DNA from: Hungatella hathewayi
GTDB taxonomy: Bacteria; Bacillota; Clostridia; Lachnospirales; Lachnospiraceae
Assembly: GCA_025149285.1 (NCBI GenBank)
Contig: CP102274.1
Span: 5,110,001 to 5,174,000, forward strand
Reading direction: 5' to 3'
Length of the DNA stretch: 64,000 bases
Both the position numbers and the translations under genes were made by a program. Under the pieces are notes generated by a model, which worked only from the letters and a program-made list of their open reading frames with translations, made no database searches and was not told the DNA's origin. Positions 1-7,821 of the stretch are shown here, in pieces; position 1 is the first letter of the stretch; each line of letters starts with the position of its first letter.

Positions 1-100
1 TTGAAATCAGATGTTCATATAACTTTTTATTAGCCTCTATATCCACATGACCCTGATCATCAAAGATTGTGACGGCCGGCGTAATATAATCTGCTTGCAT
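1..100 (-). CDS. DapA-family aldolase / lyase, N-terminal part only (runs off window)
   Basis: The 33 visible codons start at ATG 100-98, preceded by a good AGGAG ribosome site, and begin MQADYITPAVTIFDDQGHVD. This opening, a short strand ending in TPAVT and then an acidic turn, is typical of the dihydrodipicolinate synthase / N-acetylneuraminate lyase superfamily. Members of this (beta/alpha)8 class I aldolase family cleave 2-keto-3-deoxy sugar acids, for example YagE/YjhH. It lies last in view in an operon directly after a sugar-acid dehydratase, so a 2-keto-3-deoxy-pentonate or hexonate aldolase is a reasonable inference. The Schiff-base lysine lies outside the window, so substrate and intactness cannot be judged. 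Confidence 0.7.
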   Translation of the reverse strand, partial: MQADYITPAVTIFDDQGHVDIEANKKLYEHLIS

Positions 101-187
101 GACACTCCTCCTGTATATCGTAGTGATGTTTCGTACTGCTCCCTGCTCCCCGTTTTACCGGGTACGGCAGTTTCCAGACAACAGCCT

Positions 188-1951
188 TTAGTAGCCTGCC
201 CCCTCCATAGCCGAATCTGCACCTTCTGTATACCGCTTAAACAAACCGTGCTTTTCTCTAATCGGCCGTTTGGAGAAGCCCGGTTCTTCACAGCCTGCTT
301 TTCCGTTTTCAGGCTTGAAAAAAACAGAATTTCTAATCTCCAGAATTTTTTCCATATCGGCTGGTGTACACTCCCCGTCAGCCGTGCCGACGATATTCAC
401 ACTCCTTTTTTCCACATCATAGGCGATAATATCCCCCTCCTCCACGAGAGCGATCGGGCCTCCTCTGGCGGCCTCCGGAGATACATGGCCGATTGCGGCT
501 CCCCGTGTTGCCCCTGAAAATCTGCCGTCTGTAATCAGGGACACCGTCCCATTCAGGGAGGGATCGCAGACAATTGCTTCTGTTGTCATGAGCAGTTCCG
601 GCATCCCGCTGCCTCTCGGCCCCTCATACCTGATAACCAGAATATCACCCGGACGTATTTTCTTCTTTATCACAGCGTCGTGAGCGTCCTCTTCACAGTC
701 GAATACGCGTGCCGTACCCTTATGTTTTCTCATCTCCGGCCTGCATGCAGAATATTTGATAACAGCTCCCTCCGGGGCCAGATTTCCCTTTAACACAGCC
801 ACAGAACCGGTCTCGGCAGTCTGTTCCGGATCACAGATCACATCCTCTCTGCTCAGGCCATAATTATGAAGATATCCGATATAACGTTCATAGAAATGAT
901 CCTTTTCAAGCTGCTCTAAATTTTCTCCCAGCGTCCTTCCCGTTACCGTCATGACGTTTAAGTCCAGATATTCCCTTAACAGGAACTGAACCATAGGGAC
1001 TCCGCCTGCAAACCAGAAACTTTCCGTAAGCTGGCTTCCGGAAGGATCAATATTGGCAATATGAGGAATCCGGTGATTGATTTCATCGAACCAGCTCATA
1101 GGGAGCGTCAATCCCAGTTCTTTCGCTATTGACGGCAGATGAAGCGTGGCATTGGTCGAGCCGCCTATGGCACTGTGAACAACCAGAGCATTCTTGAACG
1201 CGGCCGGTGTCATGATCTGCACAGGGGTAATTCCCTTTCTGGCAAGCTCCATCACTGCCTGGCCTGCTCTTCTTCCATACTTTAAGATATCCGTCATCGT
1301 GGCCGGAACCAGTGCGCTTCCCGGCAAATCCATTCCCAGCGCCTCCGCCATACACTGCATGGTGGAGGCTGTTCCCATAAAGGAACAGGCGCCGGCAGAA
1401 GGACAGCCGGTAAGCTTGTAATCGCGTACTTCCCATGCCTCCACCCGTTCATCTGATTTCATGCGCAGAGACAGCTTTCCCGCAGCCAGAGACGTAGTCA
1501 TATCCGGTCCGGGCCGCATACTGCCGCCCGGCAGAAAAACCGTGGGAATCCCCACACGGGCGGCGGCTTTCAGGTGAGCCGGTATGGATTTATCGCAGGA
1601 ACTTGACAAAACCATACCATCCCACGGAATAAATCCGGCATGTACCTCCATCATATCACAGATCGCCTCTCTGGACGCCAGCACCAGATTCATCCCATCG
1701 TGTCCCTGAGCACAGCCATCACAGATATCTGTCACATGGTATTTGGCACCAAAACCGCCCTTCTCTAAGACGCCCCACCTCACCTGATCGGTGAGCTGGT
1801 TTAAATGTACACTTCCGGGATGAGATTCTCCGTAAGCGTCTTCAATCAGAATCTGTGGCTTTACCAGATCTTCCTCGGTCCAGCCGCTTCCCAACTGCAG
1901 TGCGTCAAACTGCGCCCACAGCTTTCGCTCCTTACTGCTCTTCTGCTCCAT
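188..1951 (-). CDS. IlvD/Edd-family dehydratase, probably for a sugar acid
   Basis: This 587-residue protein removes water from a polyhydroxy acid to give a 2-keto-3-deoxy acid, using an iron-sulfur cluster and Mg. The three cysteine regions of the family are visible: CDGC at residues 77-80, SSCDKS with C119, and GACSFMGTAST with C189. The last motif resembles sugar-acid dehydratases (pentonate type) more than the branched-chain amino-acid enzyme, and no ilv genes are nearby. The start follows an AGGAGG site. It sits between two Gfo/Idh/MocA dehydrogenases and a DapA-like aldolase in a sugar-uptake operon, which supports a role in non-phosphorylative sugar-acid breakdown. Xylonate or arabonate are guesses; true dihydroxy-acid dehydratase activity is less likely but not excluded. 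Confidence 0.85.
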   Translation of the reverse strand: MEQKSSKERKLWAQFDALQLGSGWTEEDLVKPQILIEDAYGESHPGSVHLNQLTDQVRWGVLEKGGFGAKYHVTDICDGCAQGHDGMNLVLASREAICDMMEVHAGFIPWDGMVLSSSCDKSIPAHLKAAARVGIPTVFLPGGSMRPGPDMTTSLAAGKLSLRMKSDERVEAWEVRDYKLTGCPSAGACSFMGTASTMQCMAEALGMDLPGSALVPATMTDILKYGRRAGQAVMELARKGITPVQIMTPAAFKNALVVHSAIGGSTNATLHLPSIAKELGLTLPMSWFDEINHRIPHIANIDPSGSQLTESFWFAGGVPMVQFLLREYLDLNVMTVTGRTLGENLEQLEKDHFYERYIGYLHNYGLSREDVICDPEQTAETGSVAVLKGNLAPEGAVIKYSACRPEMRKHKGTARVFDCEEDAHDAVIKKKIRPGDILVIRYEGPRGSGMPELLMTTEAIVCDPSLNGTVSLITDGRFSGATRGAAIGHVSPEAARGGPIALVEEGDIIAYDVEKRSVNIVGTADGECTPADMEKILEIRNSVFFKPENGKAGCEEPGFSKRPIREKHGLFKRYTEGADSAMEGAGY

Positions 1952-2035
1952 CGTATCACCGCCTCCTGTTCCTGTCCGTCGATTCCTCTTATCTGATACT
2001 GCGCTTCTTAACCAGCCCGGACACTCTCTGCCTGA

Positions 2036-3115
2036 CTACCCAATCCGTTCTGCCCCGGCCTCACATTCCAGACAAAGTCTGGCGGCCAGGAAGGCATGTT
2101 CCTGTGTCATTGCATGCTCTGTCCTGTTGATACAGTCCAGAATCAGTTCTCCAAAGAACGGATATCCCACCGTATCCCTGCACTTGATAAAATGTTCTCC
2201 CGTTTTGTCAACCAGAATCAGATTGTCACCACTGTTGTCCTCCACCCCGATGTTAACGTATTTGCGGAGTTCTATATATCCATCCGTTCCAAGGATAACC
2301 GTTCTTCCGTCTCCCCAGGAAGACAGACCGTCCGGTGTAAACCAGTCCACCCGGAAATAGTTGGTCGCCCCGTTATCGCCTGTCAGCATGGCGTCTCCGA
2401 AATCCTCCAGTCCCGGATAATCCGGGTGATTATAATTGGCTACCCGGCTGTATTCTACTTTTGCTGATTTTACATCTGCAAAATAAAGATACTGTTCAAT
2501 CTGATGGGAACCGATATCGCAGAGAATTCCGCCGTAAGATTCTTTTTCAAAAAACCAGGCCGGCCGATTCTCCGGGCTGCCAATGCGGTGCGGTCCCAGT
2601 CCCATCACATTCAATACTCTGCCGATTGCTCCCTGTTTAATTAAATTTCCGGCATATACTGCGCTTTCCACATGAAGGCGTTCTGAATAGTAAACCATAT
2701 ACTTTTTTCCGGTCTCCTTCACCTTTGCCTCTGCCAGCTCCAGCTGCTCCATGGTAGTAAAAGGGGCCTTGTCCGTAAAGTAATCCTTGCCCGCGTCCAT
2801 ACACCGCAGACCAACCTCGCACCGCTTCGAGGTAATAGCTGCCGCAGCTACCAGTTTCACCGACGGATCATTCAGTACGGTTTCTTCTCTGTCTGCAACT
2901 ACCGCTCCCGGATATTTTGCTGCAAATGCTTCTGCCCGTGCCCGGTCAGTGTCATAAACATACTTAAGTGAAGCTCCCGCCTCCGTCAGGCCATTGCACA
3001 TGCCGTTGATGTGACCGTGATCCAGATACATGGCTGCAAAGTAAAATTCCCCCTCTTTCACCACCGGCTCCGGCTTTCCCTTTGGTGCATAGTTCATTCC
3101 GTCTAACGCGTTCAT
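2036..3115 (-). CDS. Gfo/Idh/MocA-like oxidoreductase, non-canonical Rossmann motif
   Basis: This 359-residue protein has the overall plan of the glucose-fructose oxidoreductase family: an N-terminal dinucleotide-binding half and a C-terminal alpha/beta half. The opening strand reads FYFAAMYLDHGH (about residues 24-35) in place of a GxGxxG/A fingerprint, and the usual EKP lysine motif appears as DKAP (about residues 115-118), so the lysine is kept. HxxE-like and DIGSHQIEQ segments in the second half fit the family's substrate side. It lies 28 bp after the preceding Gfo gene in the same operon. An oxidation or epimerisation step on the imported sugar is inferred; the exact substrate is unknown. 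Confidence 0.75.
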   Translation of the reverse strand: MNALDGMNYAPKGKPEPVVKEGEFYFAAMYLDHGHINGMCNGLTEAGASLKYVYDTDRARAEAFAAKYPGAVVADREETVLNDPSVKLVAAAAITSKRCEVGLRCMDAGKDYFTDKAPFTTMEQLELAEAKVKETGKKYMVYYSERLHVESAVYAGNLIKQGAIGRVLNVMGLGPHRIGSPENRPAWFFEKESYGGILCDIGSHQIEQYLYFADVKSAKVEYSRVANYNHPDYPGLEDFGDAMLTGDNGATNYFRVDWFTPDGLSSWGDGRTVILGTDGYIELRKYVNIGVEDNSGDNLILVDKTGEHFIKCRDTVGYPFFGELILDCINRTEHAMTQEHAFLAARLCLECEAGAERIG

Positions 3116-3143
3116 ACCACGATACCTTCTTTCTTATTCTCGT

Positions 3144-4298
3144 TTAAACCTCACGGCCCAGCGAAATTGCTTCATCAGTGAAATTCTCTACGGAAGCATT
3201 TTTCTCATGAAAATGCCTAACATTCTTTAAGATTCCTTCCGCCGTATAGAATGGATCATCCTTCTTTAACGGAAGCTCAACCGTTTTCTCCGTAAAACCA
3301 GCTTCATAGATCGCAGTGATCAGCTCGATCGTCAGTCTTCCATCCTCACCTGTGATAAATGGCCGTTCACCACGCTCGACGGCTTCCAGAAAATTCTGTA
3401 TTTCTCCCGGATGCTTCTCGTACTGTAATTCCGGCAGGGAATCGTAATACTCCTGAATTTTCTGTTCCAGCTCCGGATTCGGATCCGGAAAACCATTTCC
3501 TTTGGCAACAGAAGCATGAACTTCCCACGGCACGGAAACCGCCGCATACTCTCCCTGGAATTTCACGGCCTGCTGCTCCCCATAGTGGATAACCGAGCTG
3601 GTTACCTGAGCCAGCCGGCCTTCCGGATACTTCATAATGGCTATGGAGATATCTTCGACCTCCGCATTATCGTGCGCAGCATTACTCACCACAGCAGTAA
3701 CCTTATCCGGTCTTCCCATCATCCAGCCCAGCATGTCTATATGGTGCACCGCATGATTCAACGTACAGCCGCCGCCTTCCTTCTCCCAGGAGCCGCGCCA
3801 CCAGAGATCGTAATAGCAGTGGCCACGCCACCAGAAGGAATCAATCTCCGTGTGCAGCACCTTTCCGATGAGCCCGGAATCCAGAACCTTCTTCAGATTC
3901 ATAAACGGTGTTCTGAAACGGTTCTGGGCAATGACTCCCAGAGTCTTTCCTGTCCGTTTTTCTGCCTCCAGCATCTGGTCGCACTCCTCGAGAGAAGCCG
4001 CCATGGGCTTCTCTACAAGGACATTACTGCCCGCTTCCATTCCATGAACTGCAATTTCACTGTGGACATAAGGAGGCGTGCATACACTGATTACATCCAC
4101 AGATTCGCTGGCCAGCAGTTCTTCATGGGAAGCATATATCCGGGCTTCTGCCAATCCGAACTCCGCCTTTCTCTTTTCCGCCTTCTCCGGATAGATATCA
4201 CAGAGCGCCGTTATCTGGCATAACTCCGGAAATTCCAGATACGCTTTTATATGAGATCCTGAAATATTACCACAACCAATTACTGCTACTTTCAGCAT
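3144..4298 (-). CDS. Gfo/Idh/MocA-family sugar dehydrogenase
   Basis: A 384-residue NAD(P)-dependent oxidoreductase. It opens MLKVAVIGCGNISGSH, a classic Rossmann GxGxxxxxH signature, and has VEKPMA (catalytic Lys region) near residue 100 and an HxxxMLGWMMG segment in the second domain. Family members oxidise a hydroxyl of a sugar, inositol or sugar glycoside. The ATG at 4298 is preferred over an in-frame GTG at 4313 because GGAGGA lies between them at proper spacing. It is in the operon just after the solute-binding protein and before a second, more divergent Gfo protein, suggesting a two-step oxidation or a heteromeric pair; that is inference. Confidence 0.85.
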   Translation of the reverse strand: MLKVAVIGCGNISGSHIKAYLEFPELCQITALCDIYPEKAEKRKAEFGLAEARIYASHEELLASESVDVISVCTPPYVHSEIAVHGMEAGSNVLVEKPMAASLEECDQMLEAEKRTGKTLGVIAQNRFRTPFMNLKKVLDSGLIGKVLHTEIDSFWWRGHCYYDLWWRGSWEKEGGGCTLNHAVHHIDMLGWMMGRPDKVTAVVSNAAHDNAEVEDISIAIMKYPEGRLAQVTSSVIHYGEQQAVKFQGEYAAVSVPWEVHASVAKGNGFPDPNPELEQKIQEYYDSLPELQYEKHPGEIQNFLEAVERGERPFITGEDGRLTIELITAIYEAGFTEKTVELPLKKDDPFYTAEGILKNVRHFHEKNASVENFTDEAISLGREV

Positions 4299-4322
4299 AC
4301 TTATTTCCTCCACATTTTGATT

Positions 4323-5981
4323 TTATTTATCTAAAGCGTCATAATACTCGGTGCGTTCCCTGATAACAGCTTCCATACCCGCGTTTCCAAGAGCGGATTT
4401 ATATGCTTCCAGCATGGAGTCGAACTCTTCCGGCTTGCAGGTAATACATTTAACCAGATATTCATCTGCAGCCAGCTGGATTTCTGATACGTTGGCAGAC
4501 TGTGTCGGCGCGCTGTAGGCTGACATATGTCTGATAATTCCTGTCGTGGCATTTTCATAATTGGAGACAACATAGTCCTCAAAGCCCGGAATTTCCTTGG
4601 AAGCTGATTTTACGAAGTCATCCTCGCTGAAGAAGTATCCCTGGTTTCCGATAATAAACATATCATGACGAATCCAGTCCTTATCTACTGCATTAAAATC
4701 TGCGTCGATCACCACCGGAACTCCGTCTTCCAGCTTATAGTGTTCATCCTCAAATCCATGGAATAAAGTAAATCCGCCTTCCTGAGTCGCCATCCAGTCC
4801 ATATAGGTGACCGCTGCTTCCGGATTCTTGCAGGTCTTTGGTACGATACAGTAAGCCCCATTCTGTGCATACTCAATGTTGTAGATCTCTCCGTCATGAT
4901 TGTTCTTCAGCGGAGGAAGTGAAACGATATCTGCATCCGGGTTATTTACCTTCAAATGCTGAAGCAGTCCGCCTCTTAAGTTATCCACATTACCATTTAC
5001 ATTGGTCACGAAGCAGCCCGCCTGCCCGTTTACCACATACTCCGCCAGCGTAGCTGAGAGGTCATTGCTGGTATAGTACTCCTGATCCAACAGTTCTTCA
5101 TTATACAGCTTGTTTAAAAACCTTAAATAATCCGCATATCCCTCATCGCCGTACACCGGAAATACCGATTTTATATTAAACTCATGTTCATCCGGAAGCG
5201 TTGTCATAAACGGCATGGCCATAACGTCAGCCCTGTCCGCAGTCTCATCACCAATGGCTACGGAGAAGAAGGGAATCACATCGGTTCTTCCATCCGGATT
5301 ATTTTCTTTAAATGCCTTCAGCACCTGATAGAGCTCATCTGTGGTAGTTGGAATCTCCATCCCCAGCTTATCCAGCCAGTCCTTACGGATAAAGAGGTTG
5401 TCCTTTGCCGCCGTCGCACGTCTTGCCGCAATGGCCCATAACTGGCCGTCTCCGTCACGCGCCACATTGAGAACGTCTTCCCCCAGATACGCTTTTAAAT
5501 TTTCCGCCTGGCCTTCGCCATCCACATAGCTGCTCAAATCATACGTTCCGCCCTGGTTAAAATAGTCCTCTGCGATGCTTCTCGTATAGGTCAGCGCAAT
5601 ATCAGGAGCTGTTCCAGCCGCCATCATCGTCTGAATTTTCGTGACCTCCTCCGAACGCGGAACCGCTACGAACTCCAGATTAATTCCCACCTTAGCCATC
5701 TCTTCTTTTGCATACTTTACCCAACGGTTGTCGGTAACTGTTGTTCCCTGCGGAGCGTTGCTGCGGTCGAAGAGTTCGACAGTAAGAGTCACATTGTCAA
5801 ACTGCTTTGATCCGTAAGTGGTCTGGTTTCCCGCCGCCTCCGTCTTTGTATCTCCAGCCTCTTTCGTCTGCCCTGACTCACCTTTCGGTGCTGCCTCTTC
5901 CCTGGCGCCACAGCCGGATACCACAAATGCCATTGCCATTGCCGCCGTCAGAACGGCCGCTGCTCTTCTCTTTTTCCCCAT
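4323..5981 (-). CDS. Extracellular sugar-binding lipoprotein of a CUT1 ABC transporter
   Basis: A 552-residue secreted lipoprotein with a basic N-terminus, a hydrophobic stretch and lipobox VVSGC (lipidated Cys24), followed by a Ser/Thr/Glu-rich linker. The body is a large family-1 type solute-binding protein of the LipO / aldouronate kind: 550 residues against about 400 for maltose-binding proteins. It captures an oligosaccharide outside the membrane and passes it to the two permeases encoded immediately upstream in the operon. There is no ATPase gene in the cluster; such transporters usually share a common MsmX-type ATPase, which is known of the family and inferred here. A xylo- or other hemicellulose-derived oligosaccharide fits the GH3 neighbour. 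Confidence 0.9.
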   Translation of the reverse strand: MGKKRRAAAVLTAAMAMAFVVSGCGAREEAAPKGESGQTKEAGDTKTEAAGNQTTYGSKQFDNVTLTVELFDRSNAPQGTTVTDNRWVKYAKEEMAKVGINLEFVAVPRSEEVTKIQTMMAAGTAPDIALTYTRSIAEDYFNQGGTYDLSSYVDGEGQAENLKAYLGEDVLNVARDGDGQLWAIAARRATAAKDNLFIRKDWLDKLGMEIPTTTDELYQVLKAFKENNPDGRTDVIPFFSVAIGDETADRADVMAMPFMTTLPDEHEFNIKSVFPVYGDEGYADYLRFLNKLYNEELLDQEYYTSNDLSATLAEYVVNGQAGCFVTNVNGNVDNLRGGLLQHLKVNNPDADIVSLPPLKNNHDGEIYNIEYAQNGAYCIVPKTCKNPEAAVTYMDWMATQEGGFTLFHGFEDEHYKLEDGVPVVIDADFNAVDKDWIRHDMFIIGNQGYFFSEDDFVKSASKEIPGFEDYVVSNYENATTGIIRHMSAYSAPTQSANVSEIQLAADEYLVKCITCKPEEFDSMLEAYKSALGNAGMEAVIRERTEYYDALDK

Positions 5982-6010
5982 TTTAATAGTCCTCCTCTAA
6001 TAAATTTTAG

Positions 6011-6877
6011 TTAACCTTTTACCGACCCCAGCATAACACCTTTTACAAAGTATTTCTGCAGCCATGGATAAACAAGAATAATCGGGATCGTCGATATCAC
6101 GATGCTCGCCATCTTCAGTGATTCCGACATCACCTGTGTTCCCAGGTTTTCCATGGAAACCTGGTTGATCTGACCTGCAAACAGCAGCTGACGCAGCCGA
6201 AGCTGTAAAGAAAACTTCTCCGGTGTCTGAATATACAGCAGTGCGCTGAAGTAATCGTTCCAGTAGGAAACCGCATAGAACAGGCCAATCGTTGCAATAA
6301 TCGGCATGGACAGCGGAAGCGCAATTTTAAACAGGATCTTCATATCATTCGCTCCGTCAATCCTGGCCGCCTCCTCAAGCTCCAGCGGCAGTTCCTTAAA
6401 AAATGTTCTCATAACTATGAAGTTAAAGACGTTCATGGCCGAAGGAATTACAAGAGCGCTGATGGAATCATAAAGACCAACACCTTTTACAACCAGAAAC
6501 GTAGGGATAATACCGCCGCTGAAATACATTGTAAAGAGGATGAATCCGCTTAAAATCCCCCGGCCTTTTAACTTTTCCTTCGACAGCGCATACGCTGCTG
6601 CAACCGTGAGCACAAGACCCAGCAGAGTACCCAGAACTGTCACCGTGACGGAAATCCCCATGGCTGTCCAGATCTGCGTCTGCTTCAGCAGGATCTCCTT
6701 ATAGGCTGACAGCTGGAAGTCTATCGGATAAAAGGTGACTTTCCCCGAAAGCACTGCCGTATTACCGCTTAAGGAATACGCCACCACATTCAGAAATGGA
6801 TAGAGGCAGATCAGAACTACCACTGTCAGAATCAGGTACAGCATTACATCCGCAAAAGCTATTTTCTTTTTCTTCAT
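6011..6877 (-). CDS. CUT1 sugar ABC transporter permease (MalG/YtcP type)
   Basis: A 288-residue integral membrane protein with about six hydrophobic helices. The cytoplasmic coupling loop EEAARIDGANDMKILFKIAL (the EAA motif) identifies the permease that docks on an ABC ATPase. The N-terminal segment with YPFLNVVAYSLSG is typical of the YtcP/LplC branch that works with LipO-type binding proteins. It ends GSVKG, as these proteins usually do. It follows the MalF-type partner by 11 bp and precedes the binding-protein gene by 29 bp. Confidence 0.92.
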   Translation of the reverse strand: MKKKKIAFADVMLYLILTVVVLICLYPFLNVVAYSLSGNTAVLSGKVTFYPIDFQLSAYKEILLKQTQIWTAMGISVTVTVLGTLLGLVLTVAAAYALSKEKLKGRGILSGFILFTMYFSGGIIPTFLVVKGVGLYDSISALVIPSAMNVFNFIVMRTFFKELPLELEEAARIDGANDMKILFKIALPLSMPIIATIGLFYAVSYWNDYFSALLYIQTPEKFSLQLRLRQLLFAGQINQVSMENLGTQVMSESLKMASIVISTIPIILVYPWLQKYFVKGVMLGSVKG

Positions 6878-6888
6878 TTCCGCCCCTC

Positions 6889-7803
6889 CTATAATATTCC
6901 TTCTTCACCGATCGCCTTGGCAAAACGGTCTGCCATAAACAGGATCGCAATATTTACTACCGACTGGAACAGTCCCACCGCCGTTGCCGGAGAGTACTGT
7001 GCCTTCTCAATACCAAGCCGGTATACATAAGTACTCAATACCTCGGATACCTCCATGACCTTGGAATTACCCAAAAGCAGCGGAGCATCCAGTCCGATTG
7101 TCATCATCTTACTGACCGAAAGAATCAGCATGGTGACAATCACAGGCTTAACCATAGGAAGCGTTACATAGATGATTCTCTGCATTCTTGTCGCTCCGTC
7201 TAAATAAGCCGCCTCATAAAGGCTCTCATCTACCCCGGTTAAAGCCGCCAGATAGATAATGGTTCCCCAGCCGATCTCTTTCCAGACACTGCAGATAACG
7301 TAAGTAAATATCCACCAGTATTTGTCGCTTAAAAACGGAATGGATTTTATTCCCATCACATTCAGAACATTGTTGACGGTTCCTCCGTTTAAAGAGAACA
7401 GATTTACCGCAATTCCCGCAACAACCACCCAGGATATAAAGTGCGGAAGATACAGCAGAGACTGGGACAGCCGTTTAAACCATGTACAGCGGATTTCATT
7501 CAGGATTAAAGACAGAATAATCGTGAACGGAAAGCTGACAACCAGCGTCAGCAGGTTTAAAATCAGTGTATTTTTCACTGAATTCCAGAACTGAGGCTGG
7601 GCAAATATCTTCTTAAACACAGATAATCCGGCAAATTTGCTTCCAAATATCCCCTTGAACATATTAAAGTCCTGGAAAGCCATGGCGATACCGCCCATGG
7701 GGAGATACTTGAATATAAAGTAATAGAGAATAACCGGTACAAGCATGAGATAAAGCCATTTATCCCTGTACAGGTAATACCAGATGCTTTTCTTTTTTTC
7801 CAT
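6889..7803 (-). CDS. CUT1 sugar ABC transporter permease (MalF/LplB type)
   Basis: A 304-residue membrane protein with about six transmembrane segments. The EAA loop reads YEAAYLDGATRMQRIIYVTL near residue 200. The N-terminal YLMLVPVILYYFIFKYLPM segment is typical of LplB/YteP permeases. It pairs with the following MalG-type permease to form the channel. It starts 18 bp after the GH3 gene, so it is probably cotranscribed with it. Confidence 0.92.
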   Translation of the reverse strand: MEKKKSIWYYLYRDKWLYLMLVPVILYYFIFKYLPMGGIAMAFQDFNMFKGIFGSKFAGLSVFKKIFAQPQFWNSVKNTLILNLLTLVVSFPFTIILSLILNEIRCTWFKRLSQSLLYLPHFISWVVVAGIAVNLFSLNGGTVNNVLNVMGIKSIPFLSDKYWWIFTYVICSVWKEIGWGTIIYLAALTGVDESLYEAAYLDGATRMQRIIYVTLPMVKPVIVTMLILSVSKMMTIGLDAPLLLGNSKVMEVSEVLSTYVYRLGIEKAQYSPATAVGLFQSVVNIAILFMADRFAKAIGEEGIL

Positions 7804-7821
7804 TGGTGTTCCCCCTTATTT

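Noticed and set aside
4299..4313. GTG start for the canonical Gfo protein
   Set aside because: The intervening bases are the ribosome site of the ATG at 4298.
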